This document shows, one piece after another, positions 56,606 through 64,000 of a stretch of DNA of 64,000 nt. This DNA comes from Deinococcus marmoris. Its GTDB lineage: Bacteria > Deinococcota > Deinococci > Deinococcales > Deinococcaceae. Numbering within the stretch: the first letter of the stretch is position 1; each line of letters begins with the position of its first letter. The notes beneath the pieces are model-generated. The model saw only the letters and a program-made list of their open reading frames with translations. It made no database searches and had not been told where the DNA came from. The stretch lies in NCBI RefSeq assembly GCF_001949125.1, contig NZ_MSTI01000115.1, positions 62,001 through 126,000 on the forward strand, read 5' to 3'. Both the position numbers and the translations under genes were made by a program.

Positions 56606-57745
56606 CTAAAAATGCGGGGCGTGCTGGGCAGGTGGAGCAATGCTGGCGTGCATGTCCAGCGCGTAACGGTCCGTCATTCCCGCCAGGTAGTCGCAGACCA
56701 CACGGGCCAGTTCCTCCGCTTCGGTGCGTTCCCGGAACTGCGGGGGCAACATGCTGGGGCGCTGCATGAGGGCGTGAAACAGCGTGGTCAGCACCCGGCT
56801 GCCCTGCTCCACCTGCATCTCCACGCGCCAGTGGCGGTACAGGTTTTCTTTCAGAAAGACGCCCGTGTCCCGCAGCAAGGCGCGGAGGTGGGGGCTGTAG
56901 GTGATCAGGCGGGCGGGCAGGGTTTGGACGGCGGCGGCGCTGCTTACGCCGCTTTCTGCAATGGCCGCGTCGCTCGCCGCTGTCAGGTCCCCGATCAGCC
57001 AGCCCAGCAGTTCGCGGTGCAGGGTGCGCCGCTGGCCTTCCGAGAGGACCGCGCCCGTGATGCCGATTCGGCTGGAAAGTTCGACCCACAGAGGCAGCTC
57101 CAGCAACTGCGCGTGCGAGAGCAGGCCACTCCGTAGGCCATCGTCCAGATCGTGGGCGGTGTAGGCCAGAGCGTCGGCGGCGTCCACCAGTTGAGCCTCT
57201 AAACTGGGTCGTTTCAAATGCTGGCCCAGTCCGGCACGGTCATGTTTGTTCAGGCCGTCCAGCGTGTCCAGCGTCAGATTCAACCCCGGATACTCCGCTT
57301 TGGGCTGCTCCAACACCGACACGATGCGCCGGGCCTGAGAGTTGTGGTCAAAGCCGCCATGCTCCGCCATCAGGCCGTTCAGCACGCGTTCCCCGGCGTG
57401 GCCGAAAGGGGGGTGGCCCAGATCGTGCGCCAGCGCCACCGTCTCGGCCAGCGTTTCGTTCAGGCCCAGATTCAGGGCCACCGAGCGGGCCACCTGCTGC
57501 ACTTCCAGCGTGTGCGTCAGGCGGGTGCGGTAGTGGTCCCCGCTGGCGTTCAGGAACACCTGTGTCTTGGCCTCCAGACGGCGAAAGGCGGTGGTGTGCA
57601 GCACCCGGTCCCGGTCCTTCTGAAAGGCGGTGCGCGTGGCGCTCTCGGCTTCCGGGTATTCCCGCCCACGCGAATGCTGGCTCAGGGTGGCGTAGGGCGC
57701 GAGCGTCTGCGCCTCGCGGGACTCCAGATCGGCGCGGCTGAGCAT
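56606..57745 (-). CDS. dgt: dNTP triphosphohydrolase (dGTPase-like, HD domain)
   Basis: Cleaves dNTPs to deoxynucleosides plus triphosphate, controlling the dNTP pool. 379 residues. HD motif: H78 in RTRLTHTLEVQQVARS, H107-D108 in ALAHDLGHPPFGHAGE, Asp in DAADALAYTAHDLDDGL. RDRVLHTTAFRRLEAKTQVF is the family N-terminus. TACACT (57757-57752) is 6 nt before ATG 57745. The hypothesis of a DNA-damage link in Deinococcus is plausible but unproven here. Divergent from the peroxiredoxin gene. Confidence 0.93.
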   Translation of the reverse strand: MLSRADLESREAQTLAPYATLSQHSRGREYPEAESATRTAFQKDRDRVLHTTAFRRLEAKTQVFLNASGDHYRTRLTHTLEVQQVARSVALNLGLNETLAETVALAHDLGHPPFGHAGERVLNGLMAEHGGFDHNSQARRIVSVLEQPKAEYPGLNLTLDTLDGLNKHDRAGLGQHLKRPSLEAQLVDAADALAYTAHDLDDGLRSGLLSHAQLLELPLWVELSSRIGITGAVLSEGQRRTLHRELLGWLIGDLTAASDAAIAESGVSSAAAVQTLPARLITYSPHLRALLRDTGVFLKENLYRHWRVEMQVEQGSRVLTTLFHALMQRPSMLPPQFRERTEAEELARVVCDYLAGMTDRYALDMHASIAPPAQHAPHF

Positions 57746-57854
57746 GGGGGCAGTGTATTGCAGAGGACGGGCAGGAGGGGTTTTCCTCCACCCGGACTCC
57801 GTCCCAGAGAACCGCCCCGCGCCATTCACACGGTCCCACCTCTAAACTACGGGC

Positions 57855-58331
57855 ATGAAGCCTGCCGTTCAGAAACCGGCCCCCGAGTTCACGCGCCGCA
57901 GCGACGATGGCCGCACCGTCAGCCTGTCCGGCCTGCGCGGGCAGTGGGTGGTGCTGTACTTTTACCCGCGCGCCAGTTCGGCAGGCTGTTCCATCGAGGC
58001 CCGGCGTTTCGAGGCGGCCCTGCCCGAATTCGAGCGCCTGAACGCGGCGGTCATCGGCGTCAGCACCGACACCGAGGCCCATCAGGCCCATTTCCGCGAC
58101 ACCTGCGGCCTGACGCATCCCCTCATCCCAGACGGTGACCGGGAACTGTGCCGGGCGTATGGCGTGATCGGCGGCCTGGGCGGCCTGCTGAACATGGCGT
58201 CGCGCGCCACCTTCCTCATCGACCCACAGGGCGTGCTGGCCTACGAACACCGCAGCGCCAATCCGGCCAACCACGCCTCGGTGATCTTGCAGGAGCTGGA
58301 GCGGCGGGCCGGGGAAGTTCAGGCGGGCTAG
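57855..58331 (+). CDS. bcp: peroxiredoxin, Bcp/PrxQ type
   Basis: Thiol peroxidase reducing H2O2 and organic hydroperoxides. 158 residues. Peroxidatic cysteine C45 in SSAGCSIEARRFEA, where the common sequence is TPGCTxEA; the usual Thr is replaced by Ser at +1, and Ser/Ala precede it. C90 in RDTCGLTHPL and C99 in ELCRAYGV are candidate resolving cysteines. FYPRASSAGC and SRATFLIDPQG are family motifs. TAAACT (57843-57848) is 6 nt before ATG 57855. The next gene starts 3 nt after the stop. Confidence 0.88.
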   Translation: MKPAVQKPAPEFTRRSDDGRTVSLSGLRGQWVVLYFYPRASSAGCSIEARRFEAALPEFERLNAAVIGVSTDTEAHQAHFRDTCGLTHPLIPDGDRELCRAYGVIGGLGGLLNMASRATFLIDPQGVLAYEHRSANPANHASVILQELERRAGEVQAG

Positions 58332-58333
58332 CG

Positions 58334-59443
58334 GTGGTTTCCCTCACCTCCGCTGATCTGCGGGCCGCAGCTTTCCGCACGCTGACGCCACAGCCCTCGC
58401 TTCAGGCGGCGCTGGACCGCATGGGTTTCTTGCAGGCTGATCCGATCCGCGCTCCGGCCCGTGCGCAGGATTTAACGCTGCTGGCCCGCGTTCCCGGCTA
58501 CCGGGCGGGCGAACTGGAACGCCGCTACGCCGAACTGGACGTCGAGGAAGACATGATTCCCAATTACGGCTTCGTGCCGCGCGCCGTCCAGGCGTTGTTG
58601 CACCCGCGTGAGGTTGCGCCGGGCCGCGTAGAGCTGGAGCATCCAGGGCTGTTGGAGGAGGTCCGTGCCCAGTTGAACGAGGGTGAAGAACTGCATCCCC
58701 GCGATCTGGCCACCGCGCTGGGCAAGGGCCGCACCGTCAACGCCTGGGGCGGTCAGTCCAGCGCCACCACCCGCATTCTGGGCGCGCTGCACTACCGGGG
58801 CGAGGCCCGCGTGACCCGCCGGGTGGGCGGCGTGCGCGTGTACGGCCCGGCCCCGCATCTGGCCGCCCTGCACGCCGCGCCTCTGCCTGAAGCCGAACGT
58901 CTGGGCCGCACGGTGCATCTGCTGGCCGCGTTGTACGGCTCCCTGCCGGAAGCCAGCCTGCGCTATCTGGTCAGCCTGTCGGGCTTCGGCTTTCCGCACC
59001 TGCGCGGCGAGTTGAAGGCAGCGTTCAAGGTGGCTGTGAAAGAGGAACTGTCGGGCGCAACGGTGGACGGCGTGAAGTACGTCTGGACGGCGGATGGGTC
59101 TCCAGCCGACTCGCCTGCCCCGCGCGGGGTGCGGATCGTGGGGCCGTTCGATCCGCTGGTCTGGGACCGCCGCCGCTTCGAGCATCTGCACGGCTGGCCC
59201 TACCGTTTCGAGGCATACACCCCCGCCGCCAGACGCACGATGGGCTATTACGCGCTGCCTGTCTTTTCCGCCGGGCGCGCGGTGGGCTGGGCCAATCTGA
59301 AACTGGGTGGGGGAGAACTGGATGCGGAACTGGGCTTCATTCCTGGCTTCCGGCAGACCGCTACCTTCCACAAAGGGCTGGAAGCAGAGTTGGACCGCTA
59401 CCGTGCATTTCTGACCGCCTCTTCAGTGAGCGGACTTGAGTAA
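58334..59443 (+). CDS. YcaQ/AlkX-type winged-helix protein, putative DNA glycosylase
   Basis: 369 residues, HTH_42 (DUF1006) family of three tandem winged helices plus a beta-barrel. Q34-A-D36 in GFLQADPIRAPARAQDL is the QxD active-site motif of the YcaQ type, whose E. coli member opens interstrand DNA crosslinks, while AlkZ has QxQ. C-terminal VGPFDPLVWDRRRFEHLHGW and MGYYALPVF are strongly conserved in the family. GTG 58334, 2 nt past the bcp stop, so probably co-transcribed with the peroxiredoxin. Crosslink repair is inferred from family. Confidence 0.85.
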   Translation: MVSLTSADLRAAAFRTLTPQPSLQAALDRMGFLQADPIRAPARAQDLTLLARVPGYRAGELERRYAELDVEEDMIPNYGFVPRAVQALLHPREVAPGRVELEHPGLLEEVRAQLNEGEELHPRDLATALGKGRTVNAWGGQSSATTRILGALHYRGEARVTRRVGGVRVYGPAPHLAALHAAPLPEAERLGRTVHLLAALYGSLPEASLRYLVSLSGFGFPHLRGELKAAFKVAVKEELSGATVDGVKYVWTADGSPADSPAPRGVRIVGPFDPLVWDRRRFEHLHGWPYRFEAYTPAARRTMGYYALPVFSAGRAVGWANLKLGGGELDAELGFIPGFRQTATFHKGLEAELDRYRAFLTASSVSGLE

Positions 59444-59482
59444 GGTGTGTAAGGCACTCATGGGCGGTATGCTGACGGCAAT

Positions 59483-60841
<1,359 letters not shown>

Positions 60842-60929
60842 CCCTCCCCCAGTGCCTGACCAGTCCGGTCAGCCGCGCCGCGCATGGCTCTCATCCGCTC
60901 TCGGCACAATGGCAACAGGAGGTATTCTC

Positions 60930-61445
60930 ATGAAAAACACCCAGATCACGAAGGCCCTGGTGACCGCGCTGCTGGTTGCCCCCGCCCTGGCCGCAGTCGC
61001 GGGCGCGCAGAACTCGCCCCTGAAAGTCACCGCGTCCACCCTGCTGGTCACGGAGGTCAAGACGGACGGCAAGACAACCGAGAAGCTGACCGACACCGCC
61101 AACCGGGGCGTGTCGCCGGGCGACCTGTTGCAGCTCCAGCAGCGTGTGGAGAACACCAGCAGAATGCCCGTCAAGCAGCTCAAGCTGAACATGGCGGTCC
61201 CGGCGGCCACGGCATTTGCCTCACAGAAGTGCGACGTGGACGGCGTGACGGCGCTGTTCAGCATCGACGGCAAGTCCTACGCCGCCGAACCCCTCAAGAA
61301 GTTCGTGACCGTCACCGAGAACGGCCAGGACGTGAAGAAGGAAGTCACGGTCAATCCTGCCGAGTACACCAACGTCCGCTGGCAGCTTCCTGACCTGAAG
61401 GGCGGCGACACGGCCACCTGCTTCATCCGCGCCACCGTCAAGTAG
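60930..61445 (+). CDS. exported protein of unknown function, DUF11-like topology
   Basis: 171 residues. MKNTQITKALVTALLVAPALAAVAGAQ is a signal peptide. The mature domain (LVTEVKTDGKTTEKLTDTANRGVSPGDLLQLQQRVENTSRMPVKQLKLNMAVPAAT and YTNVRWQLPDLKGGDTATCFIRATVK) resembles single Ig-like DUF11/CARDB modules that carry a pattern of type VTPGDxLxYxxxVxNTS; two Cys (QKCDVDG, ATCFIRA) may pair. AGGAGG (60917-60922) precedes ATG 60930. Terminator follows. Confidence 0.75.
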   Translation: MKNTQITKALVTALLVAPALAAVAGAQNSPLKVTASTLLVTEVKTDGKTTEKLTDTANRGVSPGDLLQLQQRVENTSRMPVKQLKLNMAVPAATAFASQKCDVDGVTALFSIDGKSYAAEPLKKFVTVTENGQDVKKEVTVNPAEYTNVRWQLPDLKGGDTATCFIRATVK

Positions 61446-61459
61446 GCGGCAGCAAAGGA

Positions 61460-61499
61460 GGGAGGCGAGTCTTGACGGCTCGCCTCCCCTTCTTTTGTC
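61460..61499 (+). terminator. intrinsic terminator after the DUF11-like gene
   Basis: GGGAGGCGAG (61460-61469) is perfectly complementary to 61479-61488, followed by CCTTCTTTTGT. Confidence 0.85.
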
Positions 61500-61505
61500 T
61501 GTCGA

Positions 61506-62633
61506 TCAGGCCACCGGAGCGACTTTATCCGTGTGAATGGCGCGGCCCTCTTCTTTTTTGCCCTTCAGGAGTGGCATCACCAGTTCCCCAAAGCGGCGGG
61601 CTTCTTCCAGATGCGGGTAGCCGCTGAAGATGAAGGAGGAAAAGCCCATGTCCTCGTATCGGCGAATCTTGTCGGCCACCTGCTGCGGGTCACCGATTAA
61701 AGCCACGCCCACGCCGCTGCGGGCCATACCTACACCCGCCCATAACCCCGGTTCCACCATCAGATCGGCGTCCAGATTCTTCACCATGTCGATCTGGCGC
61801 TGCTGGCCCACGCCGTCCACATGAGCGTGGCTGGCGACAAAGGCGGCGCGCACCTCCGGGTCCACGCGGCTGATCAGACGTTCGGCGGCGGCGCGGGCTT
61901 CCTCTTCTGTTTCGCGCACGATGACGTGGGTTCGCAGGCCGTAACGCAATTTACGTCCGGCCTTTTCCGCCAGCGCCGCCATCTGGGCCATGCGCTCTTT
62001 AATCATGTCCTCGCGCTCGCCCCACATCAGGTACACGTCGGCCAGCTCGGCGGCGATCTGCTGGGCCACCGGGGACGCGCCGCCAAAGTAGATCGGAATG
62101 GGTTGCACGGGGGCGGGGTCCAGCACGGCATTGTCGAAGGCGTAGATGTCCGATTTGAAGGACTGGGGCGGCGGCTGTGTCCACAACTGGCGCAGAATCT
62201 GCATGAATTCGCGGGTGCGCTCGTAGCGCTTGGCGTGGTCTTCAAAATCGCCGTACATGGCGTTCTCGGCGGGGCTGCTGCCCGTCACGATGTTCAATCT
62301 CACGCGGCCCGGAAACAGGTTTTGCAGGGTGGCGAGCATCTTGGCGTACATGGCGGGCTGGAACATGCCGGGCCGCACGGCGATCAGCAGCGCCGGATCG
62401 GTGGCCGCCGTCTGGGCCAGCGCCGCCACCGCCGCCGTGTAATTCTCGTGTTCGCTGTGGTAGTTGGTGGCGGTCAATAGTGCATCGAAGCCCGCCTCGC
62501 CTGCCGTGGAAATCAGGCTTTGCAGGTAGGGCAGCGTGGGCTTGCGCGGCATCTTGTTTTTGGTGCCGATAAATTCACCATCGCGCGAGAGTTGCAGGAA
62601 CCACAGGAATTCGGACTGGGATGGGTTGGTCAT
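61506..62633 (-). CDS. LLM-class FMNH2-dependent alkanesulfonate monooxygenase (SsuD-like)
   Basis: 375 residues, luciferase-like TIM barrel. SEFLWFLQLSRDGEFIG, LTATNYHSEHENYTAAVAALAQ, LIAVRPGMFQPAMYAKMLATL, RVRLNIVTGSSPAENAMYGD and YGLRTHVIVRETEEEA are SsuD signatures; the family desulfonates alkanesulfonates to aldehyde and sulfite using FMNH2 from a separate reductase. AAGGAG precedes ATG 62633 with 7 nt. The gene order permease, orphan, monooxygenase is co-directional and closely spaced, suggesting a sulfonate-related operon despite the permease being of sugar type. Confidence 0.88.
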   Translation of the reverse strand: MTNPSQSEFLWFLQLSRDGEFIGTKNKMPRKPTLPYLQSLISTAGEAGFDALLTATNYHSEHENYTAAVAALAQTAATDPALLIAVRPGMFQPAMYAKMLATLQNLFPGRVRLNIVTGSSPAENAMYGDFEDHAKRYERTREFMQILRQLWTQPPPQSFKSDIYAFDNAVLDPAPVQPIPIYFGGASPVAQQIAAELADVYLMWGEREDMIKERMAQMAALAEKAGRKLRYGLRTHVIVRETEEEARAAAERLISRVDPEVRAAFVASHAHVDGVGQQRQIDMVKNLDADLMVEPGLWAGVGMARSGVGVALIGDPQQVADKIRRYEDMGFSSFIFSGYPHLEEARRFGELVMPLLKGKKEEGRAIHTDKVAPVA

Positions 62634-63136
62634 TTGGTAACTCCTTGCTCGCCTGGGCGTTCTTGCCAGAAATAGATTGTGGGGCCATAGTCGTCGGGTT
62701 CTGTCACATACTTGAATATGAAAGTTTTACTGGGGAACTGTTCAGCTAAGGCTGCCTTCCAAGTGCGCTGTAGAATCTCGGCAATATATTCAAAGACCTC
62801 AAGAGCATATTCTGGACCTCTGTATTCCTGCCCCCCAGGGTTTGGAAGAAGGTCATAGATATGGATGTGGTTCATTACACTTTCAACACTGATGCGGTTT
62901 CCATTTGTTGACGCCATCCAGCTCTGAAAATTCTCTGTGCTATACACATCTTCGCGCAATACGCAACCATCAATTTCAATGAATTTCGGCCAGAAAAGCT
63001 GGGCGCAGGCAGTAATGATGTCCAGACTACCCTCCATCGCCAGAAGGTCAGAGAGGCCAAAACTCTGATCGTTCAACTCCTGCCACTCTTTGAGACGGGG
63101 CAAATGCTCAACAGGGGGTGGTGGAACCTCGCTCAA
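62630..63136 (-). CDS. AT-rich orphan gene, possibly immunity-like, unknown
   Basis: 168 residues if started at TTG 63136, which overlaps the preceding stop as TTGA; its stop overlaps the next start by 4 nt. Soluble, acidic, no signal. NRISVESVMNHIHIYDL and WPKFIEIDGCVL are the most distinctive parts. A hand count of 62701-62760 gives about 43 percent GC and of 62821-62880 about 47 percent, far below the flanking genes, so recent acquisition is likely. I cannot name its family with certainty. It may have an accessory function unrelated to its neighbours. Confidence 0.65.
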   Translation of the reverse strand: MSEVPPPPVEHLPRLKEWQELNDQSFGLSDLLAMEGSLDIITACAQLFWPKFIEIDGCVLREDVYSTENFQSWMASTNGNRISVESVMNHIHIYDLLPNPGGQEYRGPEYALEVFEYIAEILQRTWKAALAEQFPSKTFIFKYVTEPDDYGPTIYFWQERPGEQGVTK

Positions 63137-63987
63137 GCCTTCCCCCCGCCCGCCGTCAGTCCGGCCACGAATCTGCGCTGGAAGACGGCGATCAGCATGA
63201 CCACCGGAATAGTGGCAATGACCACGGCGGCGGCAATTAACGGCCACGGAAAGGCGAATTCGCCCTGATACAGCGTGACGCCCACGCTGACCGTTCGCAT
63301 GTCCAGTTTGGTATTAAAACTCAGCGCCAGCAGGAATTCGTTCCACGAGTTGACGAAAATGAGCAGCGCCGCCGTAACCATGCCGGGGGCCGACAGCGGC
63401 AGCACCACCCGCATCAGTGCGCCCACGCGGGAGGTGCCGTCAATCATGGCCGCCGCCTCCAGATCACGCGGGATGGCGCTGAAGAAGGCCACGAGGGTCA
63501 GAATCGCCACGGGCAGGCTGAGGGCCGCGTAGGGCAGGATCAGCGCGGGGTAGCTGTTGAGCAGGCTCAGGCCCCGGAACAGGCGGAACAGCGGCACCAG
63601 CAGGCTGACCACCGGGAACATGGAAAAGGCCACCACGGCGGTCAGCAGCAGCCCGCGCCCCCGGATGTTTAGCCGCGCCAGCGCGTAGGCTGCCGGAACC
63701 GCCACCGCGATGCACAGCGCGGTACTCAGCAGGCTGACCGTCATGGAGTTGAAGAAGAAGCGGGCGAAGGGCTGCTCGGTGAACACGCGGGCGTAATTGG
63801 CGAAGTTCAGCATGCCCGGCAGGTATTGCACCGGGAATTTCTGCAACTCGGCTTCCGTCTTAAGGCTGGTCAGGAGCATCCAGACCAGTGGGAAGAAACC
63901 GCCGACGATCAGTGCGGTCAGGCCCGCCCAACGGCCTACCTTGTCTCCCAGTGTCAGGCGTTCGGGGGCCGCCGTTTCGCCGCTCAT
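63133..63987 (-). CDS. carbohydrate-type ABC transporter permease (MalG family)
   Basis: 284 residues, six membrane helices: ALIVGGFFPLVWMLLTSLK, FFFNSMTVSLLSTALCIAVAVPAAYALARL, LLLTAVVAFSMFPVVSLLVPLFRLF, LILPYAALSLPVAILTLVAFF, VTAALLIFVNSWNEFLLAL, WPLIAAAVVIATIPVVMLIAVFQRR. The cytoplasmic EAA loop reads EAAAMIDGTSRVGAL..VLPLSAPG, the ATPase contact of type I importers. The partner MalF-type permease, ATPase and binding protein would lie upstream, outside the window. GC-rich, unlike the gene that follows. Confidence 0.9.
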   Translation of the reverse strand: MSGETAAPERLTLGDKVGRWAGLTALIVGGFFPLVWMLLTSLKTEAELQKFPVQYLPGMLNFANYARVFTEQPFARFFFNSMTVSLLSTALCIAVAVPAAYALARLNIRGRGLLLTAVVAFSMFPVVSLLVPLFRLFRGLSLLNSYPALILPYAALSLPVAILTLVAFFSAIPRDLEAAAMIDGTSRVGALMRVVLPLSAPGMVTAALLIFVNSWNEFLLALSFNTKLDMRTVSVGVTLYQGEFAFPWPLIAAAVVIATIPVVMLIAVFQRRFVAGLTAGGGKA

Positions 63988-64000
63988 GTGCTGGCCCCGT

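Overview
The window is a stretch of GC-rich bacterial chromosome, most likely from a Deinococcus. The evidence is: a UvsE-type UV damage endonuclease, high-GC coding DNA packed in short operons, an MglA/MglB pair, a complete Mrp/Mnh antiporter operon, dispersed small non-coding repeats, and above all more than twenty genes whose start codon lies 5-8 nt after a -10 box of the TANNNT type. That arrangement is the signature of leaderless mRNA known from Deinococcus. I see no tRNA, rRNA, CRISPR array or prophage.

Layout. 0-4.4 kb: a secreted NPCBM/delta-60 repeat protein (cut at the left edge), a small glyoxalase-fold protein, a membrane diguanylate cyclase and ndk. 4.5-12.7 kb: two nucleoside/sugar-type ABC permeases, a RodZ-like protein, an AI-2E-family permease, a lipoprotein, a small membrane protein and a succinate-semialdehyde dehydrogenase. 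13-16 kb: a nitroreductase-like protein, an aldo/keto reductase and a type III polyketide synthase. 16-18 kb is the accessory pocket: two small disordered paralogues, two 98-residue membrane paralogues, a 264-bp MITE with perfect 19-bp ends and a 5-bp target duplication, and two members of a dispersed repeat family. 18.1-20 kb: a P1B-4 metal-export ATPase behind a Fur-family-like operator.

20.9-31.5 kb is rich in electrophile/quinone defence functions. It holds a ring-cleaving dioxygenase fused to a carboxylesterase (MhqO+MhqD in one chain) with a palindrome in its promoter, a MarR regulator, an aminotransferase, an operon of two NAD-dependent dehydrogenases and an aldo/keto reductase, an HxlR/DUF24 regulator divergent from a nitroreductase, and an MFS pump. 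31.5-33.7 kb: gluconokinase, a DUF2256 zinc-ribbon protein, uvsE and a DEDD exonuclease. 33.7-40 kb: a subtilase without signal peptide, an NAGPA-domain glycosidase, mglB-mglA, and a DAHP synthase gene.

The DAHP synthase gene is preceded by what looks like a complete ribosome-mediated attenuator: a 16-codon leader peptide [16 protein letters not shown], alternative antiterminator pairing and an intrinsic terminator. I consider this the most interesting element of the window.

40-46.4 kb is the seven-gene mnhABCDEFG cation/proton antiporter operon. It is coupled by ATGA overlaps but interrupted in two gaps by heptanucleotide repeats. 46.4-64 kb: cytidine deaminase, a CNNM/CorC-type protein, an AcuI-type reductase, a HAD phosphatase, secreted proteins, a double ABC ATPase, an SPFH/NfeD pair, rplM-rpsI, a dNTP triphosphohydrolase, a peroxiredoxin, a YcaQ-like putative DNA glycosylase, glmM, and finally an ABC permease and an FMN-dependent monooxygenase separated by an AT-rich orphan gene.
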